From Psychrobacter sp. I-STPA6b (GTDB taxonomy: Bacteria > Pseudomonadota > Gammaproteobacteria > Pseudomonadales > Moraxellaceae): a stretch of 64,000 nt of DNA. The translations under genes were made by a program, and so were the position numbers. Under the pieces are notes generated by a model that was not told where the DNA came from, did not search any database, and worked only from the letters and a program-made list of their open reading frames with translations. Numbering within the stretch: the first letter of the stretch is position 1; the number at the start of each line of letters is the position of its first letter. Positions 40,347-49,957 of this stretch are shown piece by piece. The DNA is taken from assembly GCF_020662265.1 (NCBI RefSeq), contig NZ_VEWM01000057.1:216763-280762 (forward strand). The letters run 5' to 3'.

Positions 40347-41159
40347 CTAAACTTGGAAATCTTTACCAAGATATACTTCTCTAACCAGCTCATTATTAAG
40401 AATATTCTCAGGCGTTCCTTCAGCAATAATAGCGCCTTCACTGACAATATAAGCTTTTTCACATATTGCCAATGTCTCTCGAACATTATGGTCTGTAATC
40501 AAAACACCAATACCACGATTTTTTAATGCCGTAATTACTGCTTTTATATCCCCCACTGAAATAGGATCAACTCCAGCAAAAGGCTCATCCAATAAAATAA
40601 ATTTTGGGTTAGCTGCCAATGCACGTGCAATTTCACAGCGTCTTCTTTCACCACCAGATACACTCATACCCAATGAATGACGTACATGCTCTAGACTAAA
40701 CTCAGTAATTAGTTGCTCTAAGTTTTGTTGTTGTTGCTGTTTATTCAGGTCTTTACGTGTTTGTAGAATTGCTAGAATATTCTGCTCAATAGAAAGTTTA
40801 CGAAAGATAGAAGCTTCTTGAGGTAAATAGCCTATACCCGCTTTTGCTCGCTCATGCATGGCATATGCTGATAAGTCCTGATTGCCAAGTTTAACAACTC
40901 CTTTATCCAACCCAACCAGACCAACAACCATATAAAAGCTTGTAGTTTTACCCGCACCATTGGGACCTAGTAACCCCACTACTTCACCTTGAGTCACTGC
41001 AAATGAAACATCTTTGACCACCCAGCGTTTGCCATAGCGCTTTGCCATATTACGCATTGATAATGTTAAGCGTTCAGTCATTCCTTCTTGGTGACTGTTG
41101 TTATATTGATAGTGAGTCTGACTTACTTGCTCAGTTGTTGATGTTACATTTGTACTCAT
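40347..41159 (-). CDS. lptB: LPS export ABC transporter ATP-binding protein
   Basis: Cytoplasmic ATPase of the LptB2FG complex that extracts lipopolysaccharide from the inner membrane. 270 residues, with an N-terminal extension of about 27 residues relative to E. coli LptB; an inner ATG at 41081 gives the canonical length but its AAGGA is immediately adjacent. Walker [13 protein letters not shown], signature [16 protein letters not shown], Walker [15 protein letters not shown], and the H-loop ITDHNVRET. The LptB-specific [16 protein letters not shown] is present. Last gene of kdsD-kdsC-lptC-lptA-lptB; rpoN, often next, is absent here and radA follows. Confidence 0.95.
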   Translation of the reverse strand: MSTNVTSTTEQVSQTHYQYNNSHQEGMTERLTLSMRNMAKRYGKRWVVKDVSFAVTQGEVVGLLGPNGAGKTTSFYMVVGLVGLDKGVVKLGNQDLSAYAMHERAKAGIGYLPQEASIFRKLSIEQNILAILQTRKDLNKQQQQQNLEQLITEFSLEHVRHSLGMSVSGGERRRCEIARALAANPKFILLDEPFAGVDPISVGDIKAVITALKNRGIGVLITDHNVRETLAICEKAYIVSEGAIIAEGTPENILNNELVREVYLGKDFQV

Positions 41160-41266
41160 AGAATACTAATTCCACTCAAAGTTTTTCATCAATCCAAATA
41201 TGCCTTAAACTTTCTAATACTTTACTCTGCAATAACATAAAATCTAAGTCATATAACCGCTATTAT

Positions 41267-41809
41267 CTAACGTATTCCCTGACGACGTACATTTGGATTT
41301 GGTGGTATGATTAACTCCACACGTTGACTACCCCCTGCGGTTGCCTCAACATCACCAACTTTTAAACTATAACGAATCACATTACCTGAAAAACTTGCAC
41401 CATTTTGTGTTAATCTAGCATTTCCTGTCAGTGTAACAATACCCGTCACTGCATTATAGACAATTTCATTTGCTTGTCCTTTTGCCAACCCTTTTTCCTG
41501 TGTGACAACCTGTTGCATCGTTGCAGGTCTACCTGTTGCCACTGCTGTTTGAATACTACGACCATCCGCTAAATTCACCGTCAGATTAGAGGCAGTTAGC
41601 TTCAAAGTACCTTGAGTAATAATCACATCTCCAGAATAAGTGGTGACACCTGTTCGCTCACTATAAGTTGCTCTATCAGCTAACAGCTTAATCGGCTGAT
41701 TTGCATCTGAAGGTAATGCATGGCTTGTCATACTAAAGAGTGACAGCACCAATAAACAAACAATAGATGAGATATTTTGACCAGATTTGTACATAAAACA
41801 TAGACTCAT
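41267..41809 (-). CDS. lptA: LPS transport periplasmic protein LptA
   Basis: Periplasmic bridge protein that carries LPS between LptC and LptD. 180 residues with a signal peptide ending about MTSHA; the start could be the Met at residue 6. The OstA/beta-jellyroll core is visible: IKLLADRATYSERTGVTTYS, GDVIITQGTLKLTASNLTVN, and KGLAKGQANEIVYNAVTGIV. Sits between lptC and lptB in the usual order. Length matches the family. Confidence 0.92.
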   Translation of the reverse strand: MSLCFMYKSGQNISSIVCLLVLSLFSMTSHALPSDANQPIKLLADRATYSERTGVTTYSGDVIITQGTLKLTASNLTVNLADGRSIQTAVATGRPATMQQVVTQEKGLAKGQANEIVYNAVTGIVTLTGNARLTQNGASFSGNVIRYSLKVGDVEATAGGSQRVELIIPPNPNVRRQGIR

Positions 41810-41921
41810 AACGTAAAAATAAAGGTGCTATTTAACTCAGCATTATCAGCATAATAACAGAAGGCTTTGCCAAATAGGATATTAACACATGCAATAATTA
41901 CAACAATACTTGCATCATTCA

Positions 41922-42569
41922 TTAAAATAAGGGTTTGTCTTGACGAGTAGGTGGCATAAATGTCATGGCAATCTGTGCAAACTCATACTCACCTGTTGCT
42001 AAGTCTGCTTGGAAACTGTTTGCCTCAAAACTATTATCTCCCTGCTTCACCATGATAGGTTGATTACTTAAAAGAGTCTTTCGATGTATATTACCCAAAA
42101 GTGTCTGCGCATTTAATACCATGCTTTCTGATACAGAATGTGGTGTTATTGCCCCACTATCACTGCTATTATTATCATTACTATCAACTGACCTAGCCTC
42201 TTTACTGGGTAAGCGATAACTAGATAGCACCACATTGTCTTTCATGACAATATCACCACTATCATGATTCAAAGAGGCTAACTGTGCTTGTAATGTCACA
42301 CCCTGATTTTGCTGTGAGCGCCATTTTACATTAACCTGATCCATCTGATCAGTATTACTATCCATATAATGTGTTAGCTTATCTGCCTTTAGTAAATAAT
42401 CAACCTCACCTAAATGATTAGTCTGTAAAGCATGAATTCCTGTTGCCTCATACTCAATATTAGACGCGCTCAAAGTAATAGGATTATCTAAGCTACCCTG
42501 CTCTTTATATAACCAAGATGCCAAAATGATGGCAAGAAAGGCAAATACAATTAACATTCGCGTATTCAC
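41922..42569 (-). CDS. lptC: LPS export inner-membrane-anchored protein LptC
   Basis: Bitopic protein that receives LPS from LptB2FG and passes it to LptA. 215 residues, a little longer than E. coli LptC (191). One N-terminal membrane helix (MLIVFAFLAIILASWLYKEQ) and a beta-jellyroll periplasmic part (ASNIEYEATGIHALQTNHLG, YLLKADKLTHYMDSNTDQMD). An Asp/Asn/Ser-rich insertion (SVDSNDNNSSDSG) explains the extra length. Position between kdsC and lptA supports the call. Confidence 0.9.
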   Translation of the reverse strand: MNTRMLIVFAFLAIILASWLYKEQGSLDNPITLSASNIEYEATGIHALQTNHLGEVDYLLKADKLTHYMDSNTDQMDQVNVKWRSQQNQGVTLQAQLASLNHDSGDIVMKDNVVLSSYRLPSKEARSVDSNDNNSSDSGAITPHSVSESMVLNAQTLLGNIHRKTLLSNQPIMVKQGDNSFEANSFQADLATGEYEFAQIAMTFMPPTRQDKPLF

Positions 42570-42614
42570 AACGACTCCAAAATATGGTGCATCATATAAC
42601 GACTATAAAAATTG

Positions 42615-43139
42615 TTATAACACATACTGCTGAATATAGTCATCATATACACCATGACCTTTTAATATCAGATCACACACCTCACGTACTGCCCCCATTC
42701 CACCTGTTCGAGATGTCACCATCATCACACGAGATAAAACTTCTTGATGGGCATTAGGAACCGTCGCAGAGAATCCGACTGACTGTAACGCCTTAATATC
42801 TGGCAAATCATCACCCATATAAGCACACTCTGCCAAACTAAGCTCAATATCTGCTAGCAATTCATTAAGTGCTACTAACTTATCATCTCGACCTTGTACA
42901 ACATAATCTATGCCAATTTCTTTGGCACGTTTTTCAACCATTGGGCTTTTACGCCCTGTAATGATTGCTGTTTTAATACCATATTTTTTTAAAGCTTTTA
43001 CTCCAACACCATCTTGGACATAAAATGCTTTGGTTTCTATACCATTAGCATCATAAATAATCTGACCATTAGACAAAATACCATCAACATCTAGTGCCAA
43101 TAGCTTTACTTTTCCAGCTTCATTAATTAAATCACACAT
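42615..43139 (-). CDS. kdsC: 3-deoxy-D-manno-octulosonate 8-phosphate phosphatase
   Basis: HAD-family phosphatase that makes free Kdo for the LPS core. 174 residues, normal for KdsC, which lacks a cap domain and works as a tetramer. Catalytic DVDG in LLALDVDGILSNGQI (nucleophile Asp), second motif TGR in AIITGRKSPMVEKRA, and motif GDDLPDIKA for magnesium. Located between kdsD and lptC in the standard order. Confidence 0.94.
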   Translation of the reverse strand: MCDLINEAGKVKLLALDVDGILSNGQIIYDANGIETKAFYVQDGVGVKALKKYGIKTAIITGRKSPMVEKRAKEIGIDYVVQGRDDKLVALNELLADIELSLAECAYMGDDLPDIKALQSVGFSATVPNAHQEVLSRVMMVTSRTGGMGAVREVCDLILKGHGVYDDYIQQYVL

Positions 43140-43205
43140 TATTACTTTCCTATATTATATTTATATCAACCTTATATAAACTTATTGATGAAGCCTTAAA
43201 GTCAC

Positions 43206-44216
43206 CTAACTCACACCTGCTTGTAATAAATCATGAATGGTAATCACACCTTCAAGTGTCTGATCTTTATTTAATACCAATAATTGATTAATAGACTTTT
43301 CATTCATCAAGCTAAGAGCATCCGATGCCCGCATCTCTTTACTAACTTGTTGTGGATTAGCAGTCATAATCTCTTTCATTGGTGTCGATAGTGCTATTTG
43401 CTTTTCTAAGCCACGACGTAAATCACCATCAGTAAAAATTCCCACTACTCTATCTGTATCATCAACCACAACTGTCATACCCAACCGCCCACTGGTCATC
43501 GTAAATAATGCTTCATGTAATGATGCATCTACTGATACTTTGGGTAAACTTAAATCTTCCTCTGTCTGATGCATCAAATCTGCTACTCGCATCAACAATT
43601 TACGCCCTAATGCACCAGCAGGATGAGACATGGCAAAGTCCTCAGAAGTGAAGTCTCGCGCATGAACCAAAACAACAGCCATCGCATCACCCAAAGCCAA
43701 AGTCGCTGTGGTACTAGATGTTGGTGCTAGGCCAAGAGGGCATGCTTCATCAAATGCACCCAAGGTCAACGCCACATTAGCTGACTTAGGTAAGATACCG
43801 CGTTTGTCACGACTAATACTAATCATAGGAATATTTAACTGCTTAACCACAGGCAACAAAGTCTTAATCTCATCTGACTCACCTGAGTTTGATATGGCTA
43901 ACAATACATCACCAGCCACCAGCATGCCCAAATCACCATGCCCTGCTTCACCAGGATGCATAAAAAAAGATGGCGTACCTGTAGAAGCAAAAGTTGCAGC
44001 AATTTTACGCCCAATATGACCAGACTTTCCCATACCAGTCACAACAACCCGCCCCTGACACTGAAAAATTAACTGGCATGCTTCAACAAATCGTTCATCT
44101 AACTGCTCAATTAGTAAATCTAATGCGGACTGCTCTGTACGAATTGCAGATGTTGCAAGACTAAAAATCTCTTTTTTAGAAAGGGAGATGTTTCCAGAAT
44201 GGTTTGATTTTATCAT
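43206..44216 (-). CDS. kdsD: Arabinose 5-phosphate isomerase
   Basis: Converts ribulose 5-phosphate into arabinose 5-phosphate, the first step to Kdo. 336 residues: an N-terminal SIS sugar isomerase domain (GRVVVTGMGKSGHIGRKIAA; PGEAGHGDLGML; SNSGESDEI) and two C-terminal CBS domains (RLGMTVVVDDTDRVVGIFTD; LLVLNKDQTLEGVITIHDLL). First gene of the kdsD-kdsC-lptCAB run, with its promoter in the 44217-44370 interval. Confidence 0.93.
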   Translation of the reverse strand: MIKSNHSGNISLSKKEIFSLATSAIRTEQSALDLLIEQLDERFVEACQLIFQCQGRVVVTGMGKSGHIGRKIAATFASTGTPSFFMHPGEAGHGDLGMLVAGDVLLAISNSGESDEIKTLLPVVKQLNIPMISISRDKRGILPKSANVALTLGAFDEACPLGLAPTSSTTATLALGDAMAVVLVHARDFTSEDFAMSHPAGALGRKLLMRVADLMHQTEEDLSLPKVSVDASLHEALFTMTSGRLGMTVVVDDTDRVVGIFTDGDLRRGLEKQIALSTPMKEIMTANPQQVSKEMRASDALSLMNEKSINQLLVLNKDQTLEGVITIHDLLQAGVS

Positions 44217-44678
44217 ATGAGTTTGCCTATACTTTGGCTGACTTAATAAAGTTCTGTTATACTTTTTAAAGATGCATCAAGATAGAGTATAAACTATTTA
44301 ATCATTGTATAAGATAGATTATTTTTAAAGTGGATAAATACGATAAGATAATCATTTTCATTAAAATTAGATAACAAAAAACCTGCGTCTAGCACAGGTT
44401 TCTATTGAATCACTTAGCTCTGCAAATAAGATAAATATTCCAAAACATTACTTGTTTATATATGTATCACATATCATTGTCAGCAGATTTTTTAGTATTC
44501 TTTTAACTTAACAACCAGCATCTATTACTGTTTTATTATAATATAGCAAGGTCTAGTTATCGTTAAAAAATGTAGTTATCAAAATAACTTACTGTACCAG
44601 TAAATAAATATTCAACTTTTTTAACTGTGATTATTTAGCTAAATCAAATATTTATAAGTACTGGTAGAGATATTTATT
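44217..44678. other. Intergenic region upstream of kdsD and downstream of hfq
   Basis: About 460 bp, AT-rich. It holds the hfq terminator at 44376-44402 and presumably the kdsD promoter. Nothing else recognised. Confidence 0.45.
44376..44402 (-). terminator. Terminator for hfq
   Basis: Read on the minus strand: AAACCTG, loop, CAGGTTTTTT; 7-bp stem with a run of six T. It lies about 280 bp after the hfq stop, so the hfq transcript would have a long 3' end. Confidence 0.65.
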
Positions 44679-45245
44679 TTAATTATTACCAGAATAATCT
44701 TCGTCTTGACCATCATCAAAGTCTGTATTTTCTGATATAGGTTTTGGAGCATCAAATCCACGCTCTTCAAAGCCTCTATCTTCGAAACCACGTTCAGCAC
44801 CAAAACCACGTTGTGCACCAAAGCCACGGTCAACGCCAAAGCCACCACGCTCCGCACCAAAACCACGATCTTGGCTAAAACCACCGCGTTTAAAACCTCC
44901 ACGGCTACTTCCAAAACCTTGATCAAAACCACCAGTTGCCATACCGCCAGCACCACGCTCAAAACCACCAGTACTACCATAACCAGCTTGATAGCCACCA
45001 GACTGAATACCACCAGCACTTGGTACGCTAGATGTACCACGTGGATTACGAGCTGGCACTACTGTAGAGATAGCATGCTTATATACCATCTGGCTCACTG
45101 TATTTTTCAATAGTACAACATACTGATCAAATGATTCAATTTGACCTTGTAGTTTAATACCATTTACTAAAAATATAGAAACCGGAATACGGTCCTTACG
45201 CAATGAGTTCAAAAACGGATCTTGTAACGTTTGCCCTTTTGACAT
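44679..45245 (-). CDS. hfq: RNA chaperone Hfq with long glycine-rich C-terminal tail
   Basis: Hexameric Sm-like protein that pairs small RNAs with mRNAs. 188 residues from ATG at 45245, chosen because AGGAG lies 9 bases upstream and the protein then starts [20 protein letters not shown] as usual. Sm core in residues 1-70, including [20 protein letters not shown] and the Sm2 motif [12 protein letters not shown]. The tail of about 118 residues is rich in Gly, Phe and Arg repeats ([20 protein letters not shown]) and ends acidic ([14 protein letters not shown]). Such tails are known in Moraxella and Acinetobacter. It follows miaA as in many proteobacteria. Confidence 0.96.
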   Translation of the reverse strand: MSKGQTLQDPFLNSLRKDRIPVSIFLVNGIKLQGQIESFDQYVVLLKNTVSQMVYKHAISTVVPARNPRGTSSVPSAGGIQSGGYQAGYGSTGGFERGAGGMATGGFDQGFGSSRGGFKRGGFSQDRGFGAERGGFGVDRGFGAQRGFGAERGFEDRGFEERGFDAPKPISENTDFDDGQDEDYSGNN

Positions 45246-45459
45246 TTGAGTATATCTCCTAAGTATTGACGCTATTTCATACAAATATAAGCGTGATTTT
45301 ATCTAATTAAAATTAAATAGATGGTTAAATATTCTTATCAAGAAAATTTGTTTTATAAATACCTAGATAGATAGGCATTGTAAAGTATGTCATAACAATA
45401 TAATATCAAGCTATTATATTACTTATTATTCATACCGAATCAGTAAACTTTTTATTGTT

Positions 45460-46608
45460 CTATATGGAAGTATCCATAAACTTTTTTAATTCTTGCACAT
45501 CATCAAAAGTCTTTATCCTACTTTTAGAACACTGTGTCAATGTATTTGTAAAACAATCAAGTTGTTCAAACTTTCGCAACCAAGTAAATTGTCTTTTAGC
45601 AAGTTGCCTAGTTGCATATAATGCCTTATTTTTCATATCTTGACAAGCCACTGAGGGTGGTATGTCGTTATTCTTTGGTGATAACTTTGTAAGTGATAAA
45701 CTCATCTTTTCTTTCTGTATCGTACACATTCTATCATGTTTATATGTCGTTGTAAGCTTCTCTTGGCATACTTGGCTGAGCGACGCTGTAGCATCCATTA
45801 ATAAATCCATCACTGGATGCTCAATATTCTGTAAATAATCCAATACTTGACGATATCCTACACAACGCATTGAGGGCATCTGACGAGATAATGGATATTG
45901 CTCAATCAAAGATATGACTTCTTCCACCAGACCTTGTTGCCACATAATATCTAATCGTTTCGCAATACGTTGATGTAACCATGCTCTATCTGGAGTGACT
46001 ATCAAGGCATGCCATTGCTGTTCTGGATTATTTGCCAGTGCAACTTTTGGTGTTTGTTGCCACACACTGAGGGGCTGACCTGTCTGCATATATACTTCAA
46101 CAGCACGAGTAATGCGCTGTGTATCATTTACCGATAGTCGCTGTGCCATCGCTGGGTCAACTTGCGTTAAATAGTCATGTAACGCATGGATGCCTTCTTC
46201 TTGTCGCTTTGCCTCTACCTTGGCACGTATGCCTGCATCACTATCTGGTATGTTTGAAATACCATCAAATAGTGACATGTAATACATCATCGTTCCACCC
46301 ACCAATAGAGGAATCTTTCCGCGCCTATGGATTTGAGCAATCAGTGTGTCTACATCTGCCACAAAGTCCGCAACACTATACTGCTGAGTTGGATCAATAA
46401 TATCCACCAAATGATGTGGATATTGGGCTAATTCATCTGCCGAAGGCTTGGCTGTACCAATATTCATATCTCGGTAAATCAGTGCTGAATCCACAGAAAC
46501 CAGCTCAAACTGACCTGTATCATACAACTCATAAGCAAGTGCTGTTTTACCACTGGCTGTTGGCGCCATCAGGCAAACCACACTGTTTTTATCATATAGT
46601 GTGTTCAT
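45460..46608 (-). CDS. miaA: tRNA dimethylallyltransferase with an internal insertion
   Basis: Adds the isopentenyl group to A37 of tRNAs reading UNN codons. 382 residues against about 316 in E. coli. Walker A-like MAPTASGKTALAYELY, substrate motif SVDSALIYRDMNIGTAKPS, and the C-terminal ATRQLAKRQFTWLRKFEQ are diagnostic. Between SMRCVGYRQVLDYLQNIEHP and ATRQLAKRQ, which are close together in other MiaA proteins, about 45 extra residues are present (around KLTTTYKHDRMCTIQKEKMS), Lys- and Ser-rich. It starts 17 bp after mutL and precedes hfq. Confidence 0.94.
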   Translation of the reverse strand: MNTLYDKNSVVCLMAPTASGKTALAYELYDTGQFELVSVDSALIYRDMNIGTAKPSADELAQYPHHLVDIIDPTQQYSVADFVADVDTLIAQIHRRGKIPLLVGGTMMYYMSLFDGISNIPDSDAGIRAKVEAKRQEEGIHALHDYLTQVDPAMAQRLSVNDTQRITRAVEVYMQTGQPLSVWQQTPKVALANNPEQQWHALIVTPDRAWLHQRIAKRLDIMWQQGLVEEVISLIEQYPLSRQMPSMRCVGYRQVLDYLQNIEHPVMDLLMDATASLSQVCQEKLTTTYKHDRMCTIQKEKMSLSLTKLSPKNNDIPPSVACQDMKNKALYATRQLAKRQFTWLRKFEQLDCFTNTLTQCSKSRIKTFDDVQELKKFMDTSI

Positions 46609-46625
46609 TATGTTTCTTTTAGCCT

Positions 46626-48494
46626 TTATTCATTTGCATTTGCTGAATCAATCATTGCCGTCAATATTTGTGCTAATTGACCATAATTAATAGTAGCTAA
46701 TGACTGATTTTGTATAAAATCCTGCCAAGATTGTATGCGCTCTGAGTTAGAAGATATGGATTCTGGACAAGAAAAAAACTCATAAAAAGATTGATTAATT
46801 TGTGACATTGCATCTGGTGCAGACATATCAATATTATCTTGAAACATAGATGATATGTCTGATTGAAACATAGATGATATGTCTGATTGAAAAGATTGCA
46901 AGAATGACACCAGCTCATTGTAATCAATCAAACTCATACCCTGTTGGTGTTGTATGATAACGCCATCAGCTAACAACTGGGGATACTGTTCTTGTGCCAT
47001 GAATAACAAGCATTGTGGAATCAATGGTAATCGTGTTCTAGATGAATTATCTAGGATAGAGCCAGATGGAACGGAGCAATTAACACGACCGTTAACTTTA
47101 ACATCCTGAATATCATTGCTATCATCGTTTTGGACAAATGGCTGAACCGTGTTACTAACACAGTGATATGCCTGTTTTGGCTCATTAACTTGGTGAATAT
47201 GGGTATCATTACTTTGTCTTGTATTCTCAGGCTGTATTACCAACTTCGGACTTTGCTGTTGTATCCGCTCATACCATGCCTGTAAACGAGAGGTCACCAT
47301 AACTTCCAGATGTGCCAACACATTAGGAAGGGTATGAATACTGATTCGCTGTTTACTTGGGTGGACATTCACGTTCAGCCAGTTTTGTGGTAATGTAAAA
47401 AATAGTACGTAGCCCACCTGCGTATGGCTGGCTTGTACCCTTGCTGGTAATGCTTGGCGGATACCATCACGTATTGTTTGTGCAATACGTGTGTCTTTAA
47501 CCAATCGCCCATTAATATAAATCAACTTTGGTAAATCTATTTTTGCCCTATCGCTCTGGATATTTTCAGATTCAGCTTTCATAGCACGTTGAGAAGAGTA
47601 CTGAGAGAATATATCTGGTAATAATAAAGTACCAGTAATACCTACTTGACTAGATTGCTGTAACTGTTCTTCTATATCCTTAATTAATCCTGATAGGTCG
47701 ACTTGCAAAGGCAATGGCTCTAAATCATGTGCAAACTCACGCGCAAAAATTGTCTTGAGACGTGATAAAATCTGCGCTATACCACTACCACAGCTAACAC
47801 CTTCTATCGTTGCCATATCAGAGGTAAATAATGTACTGGCTGACTCATCCATATCTGCTGTAATAGCTGGCAGGTGCAAACGACGCTTACCATCATGCCA
47901 CAAACTAACAGTAACTTGGCTCACTGCCAATGCCAGTTCCCGTACCACAGTTTCAATATGTGCAAACTCAGTAGCAATTGACTTTAAATTTGCACGACGA
48001 GCGGGAACATTAAAATATAAATCTTTTACAGAAACAGTTGTTCCTTGGGTGTGCAAAATTGGTGATACCAACGGCTCATCATGAATCACACCCACAACAC
48101 TGAGTTGCCTACCAATACCACTATCATCATGACAGCTACTGAGTGTCAATCGAGATACAGCCGCTGTTGATGCCAATGCCTCCCCTCGAAATCCAAGGGT
48201 TTGTATCCCGTGCAAATGTGCCACATCAGCAATTTTACTGGTCGCATGACGTGTTACTGCCATCACCATATCATCAGGATGAATACCACAGCCATTATCA
48301 CGAACTTCTATCTGAGCCATACCACCTTGAGTAACCTTAATCTCAATCTCTGTTGCACCTGCATCAATGGCATTTTCCATTAACTCTTTTACAACAGAAG
48401 CTGGGCGAGTTACTATCTCACCTGCTGCCAACTGATTAATCAATAAAGGAGGCAGTTTTTTAATACGTGCTGAATCAGAAGAAAATATTGGCAT
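46626..48494 (-). CDS. mutL: DNA mismatch repair protein MutL
   Basis: Couples mismatch recognition by MutS to strand incision. 622 residues, normal length. N-terminal GHKL ATPase: ELMENAIDAGATEIEIKVTQ, EVRDNGCGI, LHGIQTLGFRGEALAS; then VSVKDLYFNVPARRANLKSI and NVHPSKQRISIH. The C-terminal dimerisation part is divergent and contains an in-frame 24-bp tandem duplication (46841-46888). Upstream of miaA and hfq, downstream of tsaE, the conserved order. Confidence 0.95.
   Translation of the reverse strand: MPIFSSDSARIKKLPPLLINQLAAGEIVTRPASVVKELMENAIDAGATEIEIKVTQGGMAQIEVRDNGCGIHPDDMVMAVTRHATSKIADVAHLHGIQTLGFRGEALASTAAVSRLTLSSCHDDSGIGRQLSVVGVIHDEPLVSPILHTQGTTVSVKDLYFNVPARRANLKSIATEFAHIETVVRELALAVSQVTVSLWHDGKRRLHLPAITADMDESASTLFTSDMATIEGVSCGSGIAQILSRLKTIFAREFAHDLEPLPLQVDLSGLIKDIEEQLQQSSQVGITGTLLLPDIFSQYSSQRAMKAESENIQSDRAKIDLPKLIYINGRLVKDTRIAQTIRDGIRQALPARVQASHTQVGYVLFFTLPQNWLNVNVHPSKQRISIHTLPNVLAHLEVMVTSRLQAWYERIQQQSPKLVIQPENTRQSNDTHIHQVNEPKQAYHCVSNTVQPFVQNDDSNDIQDVKVNGRVNCSVPSGSILDNSSRTRLPLIPQCLLFMAQEQYPQLLADGVIIQHQQGMSLIDYNELVSFLQSFQSDISSMFQSDISSMFQDNIDMSAPDAMSQINQSFYEFFSCPESISSNSERIQSWQDFIQNQSLATINYGQLAQILTAMIDSANANE
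46841..46888. repeat. 24-bp tandem duplication inside mutL
   Basis: Two perfect copies of GAAACATAGATGATATGTCTGATT (46841-46864, 46865-46888), in frame, giving SDISSMFQ twice in the variable region before the C-terminal domain of MutL. Confidence 0.9.
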
Positions 48495-48684
48495 ATAATA
48501 CTGCTAAAGTTAATATGGTTCATATAGCTAAGTTAAACACTTAGTCTTCTACTACTATAATTAATTCAAATTATAATACTGATGATATGAGGAAAATGAG
48601 TAAAGATATTAAAGATATATAGAGGTAGTACAAATTAGCTTAGCAACATCACAATTTTTATATTAATTTCATAATATTAATCTA

Positions 48685-49224
48685 TTAGTTCGACATTAAT
48701 GTTGCCAAGCTTAATCCAGCATGAATGCCTATTTTACTAAGCTGTAAATGCACTTGACGTTGATGATTTGATAACTGGGTAATATCAATAAATAAATGTG
48801 GTGCTGGCAGGTATTCATCAGCTTGGCTTGCCCATTCAATGATAATTAAAGCATTAGGATCATTAAAATACTCATCAAAGCCAATAAAAGACAGCTCTTC
48901 TGGGTCTTGCAAACGATATAAGTCAGCATGATAAACTGATTTTGACCCACCAGCTACTTGTGCAATTTGATAAGGCTCAACTAAAGTATAAGTTGGACTT
49001 TTCACTGAGCCTTGATGTCCCAATGCTTGTAGCCAATAGCGTGTCAATGTGGTTTTTCCTGCACCCAAGTCTCCCGATAACCACACACTACCAGATGGTA
49101 TTATTGTCACCAACTGCTGTGCTAATAACTGTGTGTCTGCTTCAGTACTTAGCAATAACTGAATAGCATCAGACTTTGTACTATCAGAAGCCTCAACTTT
49201 AGAAAAATTAGGCACATTAGTCAT
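48685..49224 (-). CDS. tsaE: tRNA threonylcarbamoyladenosine biosynthesis ATPase TsaE
   Basis: ATPase needed with TsaB and TsaD to form t6A37 in tRNA. About 179 residues from ATG at 49224, which overlaps the stop of the QueD-like gene by a few bases (ATGACTAA), with AAGG upstream; in-frame starts at 49236 and 49251 are also possible. Walker A SGDLGAGKTTLTRYWLQALG, then SPTYTLVEPYQ, and the HADLYRLQDPEELSFIGFDE and IIEWASQADEYLP motifs of the family. The N-terminal ~25 residues are not conserved. Next in the run comes mutL. Confidence 0.93.
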   Translation of the reverse strand: MTNVPNFSKVEASDSTKSDAIQLLLSTEADTQLLAQQLVTIIPSGSVWLSGDLGAGKTTLTRYWLQALGHQGSVKSPTYTLVEPYQIAQVAGGSKSVYHADLYRLQDPEELSFIGFDEYFNDPNALIIIEWASQADEYLPAPHLFIDITQLSNHQRQVHLQLSKIGIHAGLSLATLMSN

Positions 49225-49849
49225 TGCCTTTGTCTCCATCAACGCTTCCATCTTTTACCGTTACTTGCATATCCACACTAGGATTCATAAACGGCTCACC
49301 TCGTAGCAACTTGGCATACATCTGTGGGTCGTGCCATTCACTTTGAATCTGCTGGCTAAACTCAAAATCTTCTAAACGCAATTTACCCATCTGTTCATTA
49401 CGCACATCCTCAGCAAAGCACTGTGCATACCCTGTTGCCGTTTCATGAGCTATCACAGAATACACCTGCACATCAGCTTCACCATTGCACATCTGAGTCT
49501 GTCGTAAAATCGCATCTGCCCAAAAGAAAATGACTCGAGAAAATTGCTCAGCAGAAGGGGATACTGGCAAGCTAATCCAACGGGCGCTAAACTTTTGACA
49601 AGCTTCAATATACTCAGGGTCATCTTTATTCCAAAAACAGATGGCATGGTCAAAGCTGTCTATCATATCCTTGATAGATGACTTTAACAGACCAAAATCA
49701 TACACCATCTGTCCATGATCAAGGCGATGTGCCTCTAATATCAGCTCAATCTGATAGCTATGCCCATGAATCGAGCGCTTGCAACGATCTGAGCTACAAT
49801 TACGCACAATATGAGCGTTTTCAAATTTAAAAAGTTTTCGGATACGCAT
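49217..49849 (-). CDS. queD: 6-carboxytetrahydropterin synthase/6-pyruvoyl-tetrahydropterin synthase family (QueD-like)
   Basis: Zinc enzyme of queuosine synthesis, converting dihydroneopterin triphosphate into 6-carboxytetrahydropterin (QueD), or a close relative. 210 residues, longer than the usual 120-150; the extra length is a C-terminal tail after LRLEDFEFSQQIQ. The zinc and catalytic region is FENAHIVRNCSSDRCKRSIH followed by GHSYQIEL, with the catalytic Cys in DRC. The second half has FDHAICFWNKDDPEYIE and PSAEQFSRVIFFWADAI. It overlaps tsaE by a few bases, so the two are translationally coupled. Exact substrate not proven. Confidence 0.85.
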   Translation of the reverse strand: MRIRKLFKFENAHIVRNCSSDRCKRSIHGHSYQIELILEAHRLDHGQMVYDFGLLKSSIKDMIDSFDHAICFWNKDDPEYIEACQKFSARWISLPVSPSAEQFSRVIFFWADAILRQTQMCNGEADVQVYSVIAHETATGYAQCFAEDVRNEQMGKLRLEDFEFSQQIQSEWHDPQMYAKLLRGEPFMNPSVDMQVTVKDGSVDGDKGND

Positions 49850-49957
49850 GATAAAATCAATGATAAAAAAATGGCATGGGTGGATAGTATACCAAATCCC
49901 ATGCCTGACTTCAGTGAACTATCATGAATAATCATGATTGACTTACTTAAACTATTA

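Noticed and set aside
44811..45113. Thr-rich open frame on the plus strand
   Set aside because: It is the antisense of the glycine-rich repeats of Hfq, so its simple composition is a by-product.
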